From Desulfobotulus pelophilus (GTDB taxonomy: Bacteria; Desulfobacterota; Desulfobacteria; Desulfobacterales; ASO4-4), in NCBI RefSeq assembly GCF_026155325.1, contig NZ_JAPFPW010000010.1, positions 1 through 64,000 on the forward strand: a stretch of DNA of 64,000 nucleotides. The letters are read 5' to 3'. Shown piece after piece: positions 56,201 to 64,000 of this stretch; within the stretch, counting starts at the first letter, position 1; each line of letters begins with the position of its first letter. The translations under genes and the position numbers were made by a program. The notes below the pieces were generated by a model. That model searched no databases. It was not told the origin of the DNA and worked only from the letters and a program-made list of their open reading frames with translations.

Positions 56201-56809
56201 TCAGCCCAGGTTCTGCAGGGCGAATTCCCAATTAACAAGCTTATCCAGCACTGCCTGTACATAATCCGGCCTGCGGTTCTGGTAGTCAAGATAATAGGCA
56301 TGTTCCCAGACATCAAGGGTCAGGACGGGTTGCAAACCGCTGGTCACAGGGGTCTCCGCATTACCCGTTTTCACTACCTTCAGCATCCCGCCATCCAGCA
56401 CAAGCCAGGCCCATCCACTGCCAAACTGGGTAAGGGCAGCATCGGTCAGAGCCTTCTTGCATTCGTCCACACCGCCAAAAGCAGCTTCCATTTTCTCTTT
56501 CAGCACTACAGGCGGTTCACCGCCGCCCCCCGGTCTCAGACTGTTCCAATAAAAGGTATGATTCCATACCTGGGCAGCATTATTAAAAATGCCCGCCTTG
56601 TCTGCCTTGCCGGACACGGACCGTATGATTTCCTCCAGCGGCATGTCCGCATACTCCGTACCCGCAATGAGTCTGTTCAAATTATCCACATAGGCTTTAT
56701 GATGTTTTCCGTAATGAAAGCTGATGGTGCTGGCCGTTATGACCGGATCCAAAGCGTTGTCAGCATAGGGTAGTGCGGGTAAGATGTGGGCAGATGTCTG
56801 CTGATTCAT
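56201..56809 (-). CDS. sodB: Superoxide dismutase, Fe-type, cytoplasmic
   Basis: 202 aa. Metal ligands: His in [19 protein letters not shown], His in [15 protein letters not shown], Asp and His in [12 protein letters not shown]. The Gln in NAAQVWN is the Fe-SOD type residue. No signal peptide. AAAGGAGG precedes ATG 56809. Protects the cytoplasm against superoxide, useful for a sulfate reducer in oxic-anoxic zones. Confidence 0.95.
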   Translation of the reverse strand: MNQQTSAHILPALPYADNALDPVITASTISFHYGKHHKAYVDNLNRLIAGTEYADMPLEEIIRSVSGKADKAGIFNNAAQVWNHTFYWNSLRPGGGGEPPVVLKEKMEAAFGGVDECKKALTDAALTQFGSGWAWLVLDGGMLKVVKTGNAETPVTSGLQPVLTLDVWEHAYYLDYQNRRPDYVQAVLDKLVNWEFALQNLG

Positions 56810-57087
56810 ACGGGCCTCCTTTTGAATTGAATGACTTGAAAAACCAGGATCCATGAAACACTGATTACTAAGAAGAGTACGCTTTCTGCAACAGGACCGC
56901 AAGCCATCTTTCACCAATGGTTTCATAAAGAAAAATACGGATCGGAACTTTTTATACCACAAACACACAGCCCCTATCCTCCCTGTACAGGCATCCAAAA
57001 ACATGGTAACCATATCAACTAATCGGTAAAACAACCTACAAAGAGACACAATGCATAGCCATTATTCTCCACAGGAAAGGAGCTCTC

Positions 57088-57408
57088 ATGGGTGATACAA
57101 CAGGCCTCATCATGGGCATAAGCCTTGCCATTCTGATTGCCCTTGTTCTTGGATGGCGTTCCCAAAAAAAAATGGCCCAAACCTGGCAGGGCAGGGTAAC
57201 CAGAATCACAACCATTTCCGGAATACCTGCCGATGATGAGAACGGAAACTATACGGAAGATCAGATTATGGTCCAATACCTTACGGATGAAGGCAAAAAA
57301 GGAAAATTCCGTCTGGAAAAAAAATATTTCCTGCAGAACTATCCGGATCTCCAGATCAATGACCGGCTGGTGAAGGAAGCCGGCAAGGAACTCCCTAAGA
57401 AAGCCTGA
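57088..57408 (+). CDS. Small membrane-anchored hypothetical protein
   Basis: 106 aa. One N-terminal membrane helix (residues 5-23), then a soluble region that looks like a small beta barrel: WQGRVTRITTIS, QIMVQYLTDEGKKGKFRLEKKYF, PDLQINDRLVKEAGKELP. It resembles small proteins in which a membrane anchor carries an OB/SH3-like domain; not assigned to a named family. GGAAAGGAG precedes the ATG. Divergent from sodB. Confidence 0.7.
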   Translation: MGDTTGLIMGISLAILIALVLGWRSQKKMAQTWQGRVTRITTISGIPADDENGNYTEDQIMVQYLTDEGKKGKFRLEKKYFLQNYPDLQINDRLVKEAGKELPKKA

Positions 57409-57862
57409 ATCCGGACGCGTTCACTTCAGGTGATACCTATCCACTTCCTCCATGCGAACACACTCCGTTTAACGAGGTTGCAAAGATCATTGATCCCTTG
57501 CCAACACCACGGCCAAACCCTCCGGCGCACAAAACGGCCACGGCTCATCCGCACAGCTCCGTTTACAACTGAATGTTCAGGTGAACGCAGAAAACAACTC
57601 TGACCCATCCAGCCGCTCCCGGCCCGTGCACACTCCCCGAAATCAAAAACAGGCCATTTCTCCATTCTGGCTTAGCTCACCTGAAGCAAGGCTTTACAGA
57701 ATGGCAGGAAAACAGACATCCCTTTCTCCGCTCCTTTCCGCGAACAGATCCTATCCGCAATAAAATCACCCATCCGGGTATGGCACTGCCTGTGCATTGG
57801 AAAGGCACGTCAGACATGAATGATACTCAAACCGAATTACGTGCAGCGAAAAGGACCTCTGG
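57409..57862. other. Gap without a recognisable gene
   Basis: 454 bp between the small membrane protein and the universal stress protein. Open frames on both strands lack ribosome binding sites and family resemblance. No clear terminator or promoter was found; AGGTGA/TCACCT words recur at 57427, 57571 and 57677 without forming an obvious structure. Confidence 0.4.
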
Positions 57863-58816
57863 ATGAAACATACATATCTGATCGCCCTTGATGGATCCGG
57901 TCCTTCTATGGCAGCTACCCGTTATGCCGCTGCCATGCTGCCGGCGGACCGCTCTGAAATCGTTCTCTTTCTTGTGGAATCGGATATACCGGACTCCCTC
58001 TGGGATATTTATTCCGAACCGGAAAGGCTGGGCAGCGAGGACGCCCTTATGGAATGGAACAGGCGGCAGAAACAATGCTTTGCCACCATACTGGAGGCAG
58101 CACGTCAGACTTTTGTGGATGCTGGTTTTGCAAGGAAGCACATATCCATCAAAATGCAGAAACGAAAAGAGGGAATTGCCCGTGATATTCTTTCGGAAAG
58201 CACGGATGGATATGCCGCCGTTTTTGCTGGCCGCAAAGGTGTCACCAATCTTCCCCGTCTTCCCATAGGCAACATAAGCCGCAGGCTGGTTGCGCGTATC
58301 CAGCAGATTCCCCTTGTGCTGGTGTCAGAAAGCCTTGAAACCCGGCATATACTCATCGGCTTTGACAATTCACGGGACTCCCGCCGCTGCCTGCGTCTTG
58401 CAGCCAGTCTTTTCGCCGATTCAGACAGATACATCCATATCCGCCACATTGCCCGCACCCAGCTTCCCTTTCCCTGCCCTTCCCATGAAGTGGCAGCAGG
58501 CATCCTGCGGGAAGCACAGTCAAAAGACCGGTATGGAAAAATGGAGTCGGCCCTGCAAAAAGCGGCTCAGATACTGCAAGACAACCACTTCCGCAAAGAC
58601 AGCATCGACTGTCTCATTGCGGAAGGGTACATGAACCGTTCCCTTGGCCTTCTCGACATAGCGGAAAAAAATGCCTGGGGTACCATCATGGTCGGCCGAA
58701 GGGGGCTTTCAAGGATGCAGGATTTTCTGGTCGGCAGGGTAGGAGAAAAGCTTGTGGAATTGTCAAGGGACCAGACCATATGGATTGTGCCTGAAAATTC
58801 CACGGTCTGGCCCTGA
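57863..58816 (+). CDS. Tandem universal stress protein
   Basis: 317 aa with two UspA domains (about 1-155 and 158-312). The first starts YLIALDGSGPSM, the second HILIGFDNSRDS; each ends with the G-x2-G-x9-G-(S/R) region, GRKGVTNLPRLPIGNISRRL and GRRGLSRMQDFLVGRVGEKL, so ATP binding is plausible. AAAAGGACC precedes the ATG. Convergent with the antiporter gene 70 bp away. Confidence 0.88.
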   Translation: MKHTYLIALDGSGPSMAATRYAAAMLPADRSEIVLFLVESDIPDSLWDIYSEPERLGSEDALMEWNRRQKQCFATILEAARQTFVDAGFARKHISIKMQKRKEGIARDILSESTDGYAAVFAGRKGVTNLPRLPIGNISRRLVARIQQIPLVLVSESLETRHILIGFDNSRDSRRCLRLAASLFADSDRYIHIRHIARTQLPFPCPSHEVAAGILREAQSKDRYGKMESALQKAAQILQDNHFRKDSIDCLIAEGYMNRSLGLLDIAEKNAWGTIMVGRRGLSRMQDFLVGRVGEKLVELSRDQTIWIVPENSTVWP

Positions 58817-58885
58817 CAGAGGGGCATCCATGCCAGGCTGGCAGCCGTCTTCCCCCACCGATAAAAAAAGAACCGGGCACAACCA

Positions 58886-61042
58886 TCAGAGCGCCCCCTG
58901 AAGTTGCAGCTGCCCTATAACCCGACTGGTACCAATCACAATCAGCCTGTCTCCTCCCAGCAGCTTTTCCGCAGGCTGAACAGCCGTAATCTTCTCCCTG
59001 TCGCGACGGATTCCCACAAGGGTAACACCATAACTTTGCCGGAAACGGACCTCTCCGATGGACTGCCCCGCAAGAACAGAATCTCCTGCCACCAAGAGTT
59101 CTGCAATTTCAAAACGGTCGGCAAGCTCCGAGCCTTTCCGAACATCCAGCTGGTTGAGAACCCTTCCTGCTTCCTTCAAGCCAGCAGGCGGTCCAACAAT
59201 GAGCAGCCGGTCTCCCGGAAAAATTCTGAACTCAGGTCCGGGATCATAATGGATGCCCCCCCCCCTGCTCACAGCGATAATGGAAACTCCGGTGAGAGAC
59301 CGCAAGGGAATATCCCTGATCAGCTGCCCCGCTGCCGTAGCATCGGACTGCACCCGTACCTCCAGAAAGGAAACAGGCCAGTCAATATTTTCAGGGAGAA
59401 AATCCATAGCGTAGGTCAGGGCATCTGCTGCCTGCTCCGTGGCATCCTTGAAGGGCCGGAAAACAAGATGAGCACCAGCTTTTTCAAATTCTCCGGCCTC
59501 TCTCTCGGACAGTGCTGTCATGGCCAGCTTTCCCGTATAACCGGATTCTTTGAGGTTATGGGCCAGAGCCAGATTCATTTCTCTGGAACGGACCGTACTG
59601 AGCACCCATCGGGTTCTGTTCAGAGGAAGATGCTCATGCATATCCGGATCTGCGATGTCTCCGTACAGCACGGGAACTCCGCGCTCCCGCCAGCGATCCA
59701 GTACGACCGGATCGAAATCCACACATAAAACAGACTTTTCCCTGCGCAGCAGGTAATCCGCCAGACCGCTGCCATAATTCCCCAGCCCCACAAGAATAAC
59801 ATCCACATCACCGCTGTCCTCCGATGTGTCAATGGCCATCTCTCTGTATGGAATGGAGCGCTCAAAAATTTTTAGGGGTTCTGAGAAAAACTCATACAGT
59901 GAGGAGGAATATAAAATCATATACGTGGAAAGAAAAATGGTGACAACTCCTACCAGGGTAATCAGCCCCACGGTTTCACCGCTTATATGCCCGATACTTA
60001 AGCCAAGGGCCGCCACGATAAGGGAAAACTCACTGATCTGTGCCACCGTTAAGCCCGCCAGCAGAGATGTACGCCGACGGTACCCCATATAGCCCATGAT
60101 AATGAGAACAATCAGGGGATTTCCGATGAGAACAAAAATGGAAAAAACAATGGCTGCGCCCAGCTGGGACCCAACCATATCCCACTCCAGACGCGCCCCC
60201 AGATCGATGAAAAAAAAGAGCAGAAGGAAGTCCCTCAGGCCCGTCAGTCTTGCACCTATGGACTCCCTGTAATCCGTTGGCGCAAGAGAGACACCGGCCA
60301 GAAATGCGCCCACTTCCTTGCTGAAGCCCAGCACTTCACTGGCAGCGCCCAGAAAAACCGCCCATGCAATGGCAAAAAGGGTCAGAAGCTCCAGAGAATG
60401 GGCCAGACGCCGGACCAGAATAGGCAGAACATATTTCATGGTAAGGGCAATACAGCCTAAAAAACCGAATCCTTTCGCAACAATGAAAAAAGTGGAAAGC
60501 CATGCTCCCTCTTCCGTGGTGAGGGAAGAACCAAAGGTCGTGAGAGCCACAAGGGCCAGTATGGCGGCAATGTCCTGAATAATCAGAAAACCGATGGCTA
60601 TCTGCCCGTGAAGGGAGTCTATCTCTTTTTTATCGGAAAGGAGCTTGACAATAATGATGGTGCTGGAAAAAGTCAGGGCCACAGCCACATAGGCCGCACT
60701 AAGCCAGTTCATGTCCAGGGCCAGTGCGATGAAAAACCCAATGACGGAGGTGAAAATAATCTGTCCCAGGCCCGTTGCCAATGCCACCGGGCCTGTGGTG
60801 CGGATCAGTTGAAGATCCAGCTTGAGCCCGACAATAAACAGCAGCAAGGCAATACCTATCTCAGCCAGCAGCTCAATCTGCTCGTAACTGTGTATGATGC
60901 CAAAGCAGGATGGACCCGCAAGAATACCCGTTGCCAGAAACATGATAATCAGAGGCTGACGCAGCTTCTGACCGATAAGACCCGCAAGGGTTGCCAGACT
61001 GAGGATAGCTGCAATTTCCACAAAAGAACTGCCGCTGGTCAT
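58886..61042 (-). CDS. CPA2 family cation/proton antiporter with RCK (TrkA-N/TrkA-C) domains
   Basis: 718 aa. About 12 membrane helices (residues 8-385) of the Kef/CPA2 type, including GVSLAPTDYRESI and DLGARLEW. A TrkA-N domain follows with the Rossmann motif VGLGNYGSGLADYLL, then two TrkA-C domains (GPEFRIFPGDRLLIVG and AEKLLGGDRLIVIG). Likely K+ or Na+ efflux gated by nucleotide binding. ATG 61042 has GGGAG upstream; ATG 61072 has none. Confidence 0.9.
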   Translation of the reverse strand: MTSGSSFVEIAAILSLATLAGLIGQKLRQPLIIMFLATGILAGPSCFGIIHSYEQIELLAEIGIALLLFIVGLKLDLQLIRTTGPVALATGLGQIIFTSVIGFFIALALDMNWLSAAYVAVALTFSSTIIIVKLLSDKKEIDSLHGQIAIGFLIIQDIAAILALVALTTFGSSLTTEEGAWLSTFFIVAKGFGFLGCIALTMKYVLPILVRRLAHSLELLTLFAIAWAVFLGAASEVLGFSKEVGAFLAGVSLAPTDYRESIGARLTGLRDFLLLFFFIDLGARLEWDMVGSQLGAAIVFSIFVLIGNPLIVLIIMGYMGYRRRTSLLAGLTVAQISEFSLIVAALGLSIGHISGETVGLITLVGVVTIFLSTYMILYSSSLYEFFSEPLKIFERSIPYREMAIDTSEDSGDVDVILVGLGNYGSGLADYLLRREKSVLCVDFDPVVLDRWRERGVPVLYGDIADPDMHEHLPLNRTRWVLSTVRSREMNLALAHNLKESGYTGKLAMTALSEREAGEFEKAGAHLVFRPFKDATEQAADALTYAMDFLPENIDWPVSFLEVRVQSDATAAGQLIRDIPLRSLTGVSIIAVSRGGGIHYDPGPEFRIFPGDRLLIVGPPAGLKEAGRVLNQLDVRKGSELADRFEIAELLVAGDSVLAGQSIGEVRFRQSYGVTLVGIRRDREKITAVQPAEKLLGGDRLIVIGTSRVIGQLQLQGAL

Positions 61043-61202
61043 ACCATACTCCCATATAAGTGTTGTTCCCATACGTCATATTGCATCTCTGTTTTCATCA
61101 TACAAAAACCCCTGAAGAACACAGAGGTCTTGGTAAGGAAAATCCGCATATTTTCTCATTCACAGACACAGCCCTGCAAAACATGGAACTCAAAAAAACG
61201 TT

Positions 61203-61688
61203 TCATGGACTGCATTCTGTCAGATCCAGCCTCCAGTACACCACACCAGACAGAGGATTATGATAATAAGGGTCTGTCTGTTCAAAACCAAGGCCCGTAT
61301 ACAGCTCCATGGCAGCAGCCAGCCTGTCCAGGGTATCCAGCACCATCATCCGATAACCCGATGCACGGGCTTCACGAATCAATCGGACAGCCATATCCCT
61401 GCCCAGCCCCCGCCCCCGTGCATGGGGGCGGACATAGAGACGTTTCATCTCGCAAGCCTCTTCGCCGGCAGCGGGGCAGGATCGCAGGGCAGCGCAGCCA
61501 CACACATGGCCCTGATCTCTGCCAAGGAGCAGAATTCCCTCGGGAGAGGCATAGGCACCGGGAAGGCCTGCCAGTTCTTTCTCAAAATCCTGAAAACAGA
61601 GATCCACCTTCAGGAATGACTGATACTCCCTGAAAAGCTCTTTCACCGTTTCTATTTCTTCCGGAGTTTGTACGGCTGCAATATCCAT
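61203..61688 (-). CDS. GNAT family N-acetyltransferase
   Basis: 161 aa from ATG 61688. The acetyl-CoA motif A is clear: EMKRLYVRPHARGRGLGRDMAVRLI (R/Q-x-x-G-x-G/A) and the C-terminal motif YRMMVLDTLDRLAAAMELY, GLGFEQTDPYYHNP. The substrate is unknown. GGGG lies just before the chosen start; in-frame ATGs at 61697 and 61700 are alternatives. It follows the VOC gene on the same strand by about 70 bp and may be in its operon. Confidence 0.85.
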   Translation of the reverse strand: MDIAAVQTPEEIETVKELFREYQSFLKVDLCFQDFEKELAGLPGAYASPEGILLLGRDQGHVCGCAALRSCPAAGEEACEMKRLYVRPHARGRGLGRDMAVRLIREARASGYRMMVLDTLDRLAAAMELYTGLGFEQTDPYYHNPLSGVVYWRLDLTECSP

Positions 61689-61760
61689 CTGCCCCATCAT
61701 CTTTTTTCGGATTGACAACCAAATTTCCTGCTTTCATCCCACCGCAGAAAAAAGAGCCTC

Positions 61761-62204
61761 TCACCGCTTCCCATCCGGATACTGACAGAGCTCCATCAGA
61801 ATTCCGTCCGGCCCCAGAAAATAGACAAGCTTCTTGCCGGTTTTCTCCCATGTCTGAACCGGACTGAGAAAAGAAACATGGTGAGCCTTCAGAGCCTTTA
61901 CACACCCTTCCATATCCTCCACCTGAAAGGCCAGATGACGGAAACCGGGCTGGGTGGCCAGTGAAATATTCCGGGGAATCTCTTCCGGAGGAGTATACTG
62001 CAAAAGTTCCAGCCGCATGGCAGATCCTTCATGCTCCATGGCCACAAAACGACCCTTCCGCCCGGCAAGACCTGTCACCTTTTCCAGAAAAGTCGCATCC
62101 AGATCCGAGGTCATCACAGAACGGAAGCCCAGAATCTCAAAAAATGTCAGTGACCTTTCCAGATCCGTCACAACAATATTGAGGTGATCCATACATGAAA
62201 TCAT
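61761..62204 (-). CDS. VOC family (glyoxalase-like) protein
   Basis: 147 aa. Paired beta-alpha-beta-beta-beta units: MDHLNIVVTDLERSLTFFEILGF with a metal His, MRLELLQY, then FRHLAFQVEDMEGCVKAL with a second His and ILMELCQYP with Glu. Lactoylglutathione-lyase-like, but the family is broad. The start ATG 62204 lies directly after the stop of the SOD gene (AAGGCATAGCC before it), so it is translationally coupled to SOD. Confidence 0.85.
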   Translation of the reverse strand: MISCMDHLNIVVTDLERSLTFFEILGFRSVMTSDLDATFLEKVTGLAGRKGRFVAMEHEGSAMRLELLQYTPPEEIPRNISLATQPGFRHLAFQVEDMEGCVKALKAHHVSFLSPVQTWEKTGKKLVYFLGPDGILMELCQYPDGKR

Positions 62205-62206
62205 GG

Positions 62207-62899
62207 CTATGCCTTATTCCGGATTCGCTCCAGTCGTTCTGCCACCTCCGGCCAGTTCACCACATGCCAGAACGCATCAATATAATGTCCCCTTCCGCTC
62301 TGATACTGGAGATAATAGGCATGCTCCCACACGTCCAGCCCCAGAATGGGTGTCCCTCTTTTTTTCACCGTATCCATCAGGGGATTATCCTGATTCGGTG
62401 TTGAAGTGACAAAAAGGGATCCATTGGCATCCACACACAACCAGGCCCATCCGCTGCCAAAACGGGAAAGGGCAGCCCCATTGAAAGCCTGCTGCATTCT
62501 TTCAAAAGAACCGAAGTCCTGATCAATCCGTTCCGCAAGCCTGCCCTGAGGCACCCCCCCACCATCCGGAGACATACTCTTCCAGAAAAAAGCATGGTTG
62601 TAATGTCCACCCGCATTATTCCGTAAAGCATCGGGCAGCTTGCCTGCCTGAGCCAGAAGGGTTTCCAGGGAACGGTTAGCAAAGGCCGTTCCCTTCACGG
62701 CTTCTTTCATTCTGTCGAAATATGCCCTGTGATGCTGTTCATAGTGAATTTTCATGGTTTCCGCATCAATGTGGGGCTCCAGGGCATCCAAGGCATAGGG
62801 CAAGGCTTCAAACTTCAGGCCCGACACACCATCACTACCGCCGGAACAGGACACCATAAGCAGAAAAACCGCACAGATACAACCAGACCAGATACGCAT
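62207..62899 (-). CDS. Superoxide dismutase, Mn-type, exported lipoprotein
   Basis: 230 aa. The lipoprotein signal ends in LMVSC (Cys about residue 18), unusual for a SOD. Metal ligands: His in [16 protein letters not shown], His in [13 protein letters not shown], Asp and His in [18 protein letters not shown] and Gln in TPNQDNP are Mn-type residues. AGGAGG upstream fits ATG 62899 better than 62902. Acts in the periplasm or at a membrane face, complementing the cytoplasmic Fe-type enzyme at 56201. Confidence 0.9.
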   Translation of the reverse strand: MRIWSGCICAVFLLMVSCSGGSDGVSGLKFEALPYALDALEPHIDAETMKIHYEQHHRAYFDRMKEAVKGTAFANRSLETLLAQAGKLPDALRNNAGGHYNHAFFWKSMSPDGGGVPQGRLAERIDQDFGSFERMQQAFNGAALSRFGSGWAWLCVDANGSLFVTSTPNQDNPLMDTVKKRGTPILGLDVWEHAYYLQYQSGRGHYIDAFWHVVNWPEVAERLERIRNKA

Positions 62900-62988
62900 C
62901 ATTCCTCCTTTATCGCACCCCGGAACCCTGTCCCGGAAATGCTGTTTTGTTTACGGGCAAAGCCCTGAAATACTGCCTGATTATTCTG

Positions 62989-64000
<1,012 letters not shown>

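Overview
The window looks like chromosome from a Gram-negative, mesophilic member of the Desulfobacterota (Desulfobacteraceae-like sulfate reducers and relatives). This is inferred from gene content: a type I-C CRISPR repeat of the kind common in Desulfovibrio and Desulfobacter relatives, a B12-dependent radical SAM enzyme, an acyl-CoA dehydrogenase / old-yellow-enzyme / enoyl-CoA hydratase cluster, CstA, two superoxide dismutases, an orphan TRAP substrate-binding protein and a SpoIIE/RsbW/STAS partner-switch. No rRNA or tRNA was seen, so the species cannot be named.

Layout. 1-261: the trailing end of a type I-C CRISPR array (four identical 32-bp repeats); its leader and cas genes must lie left of base 1. 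409-2357 (-): a small proC-like gene coupled to a B12-binding radical SAM gene. 2671-5174 (+): a ClpP-fold lipoprotein and Lnt. 5182-7160: a scrambled stretch with a decayed aminotransferase, a DUF1566 protein, and a mosaic of fragments copied from lnt, the aminotransferase remnant and a downstream enoyl-CoA hydratase. 7162-10768 (+): a broken Na/Pi cotransporter gene, a CNT nucleoside transporter and a GPP34 protein. 11017-17246 (-): a 37-aa lysine-rich protein, a Fic pseudogene with two stop codons, an AbrB-type permease, GlpQ, CstA and an RsbW-like ATPase. 17295-23070: a sigma-54 activator divergent from an acyl-CoA dehydrogenase / OYE / enoyl-CoA hydratase operon.

23289-34375 is the most unusual region: a type I restriction-modification island ordered mini-HsdS, GxxExxY remnant, hsdM, hsdS, DUF2188 plus hsdM-tail remnant, rhuM, dinD remnant, DUF1016 remnant, fic, hsdR, S23/four-helix-bundle remnant, YgjP metallopeptidase. 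At least four insertions in it are bounded by inverted arms built from short tandem repeats. One lies in frame inside hsdR, and others supply the ends of neighbouring proteins. A strong promoter carrying a perfect 16-bp palindrome precedes the island.

34894-47965: an esterase, two cupins, a STAS/RsbW/SpoIIE signalling operon (+), a hybrid histidine kinase coupled to a DctP binding protein (-), and a MoxR/DUF58/TgpA-type transglutaminase operon (+). 48030-53962: a heterodimeric ABC exporter (-) and a large Gcr-type 'site-specific recombinase' membrane protein (+). 54089-64000: a small basic protein, a LEA14 lipoprotein with a DUF2937 protein, Fe-type SOD, a tandem universal stress protein, a CPA2 cation/proton antiporter with RCK domains, a GNAT enzyme, a secreted Mn-type SOD lipoprotein coupled to a VOC protein, and the 3' part of selO, cut by the window edge.
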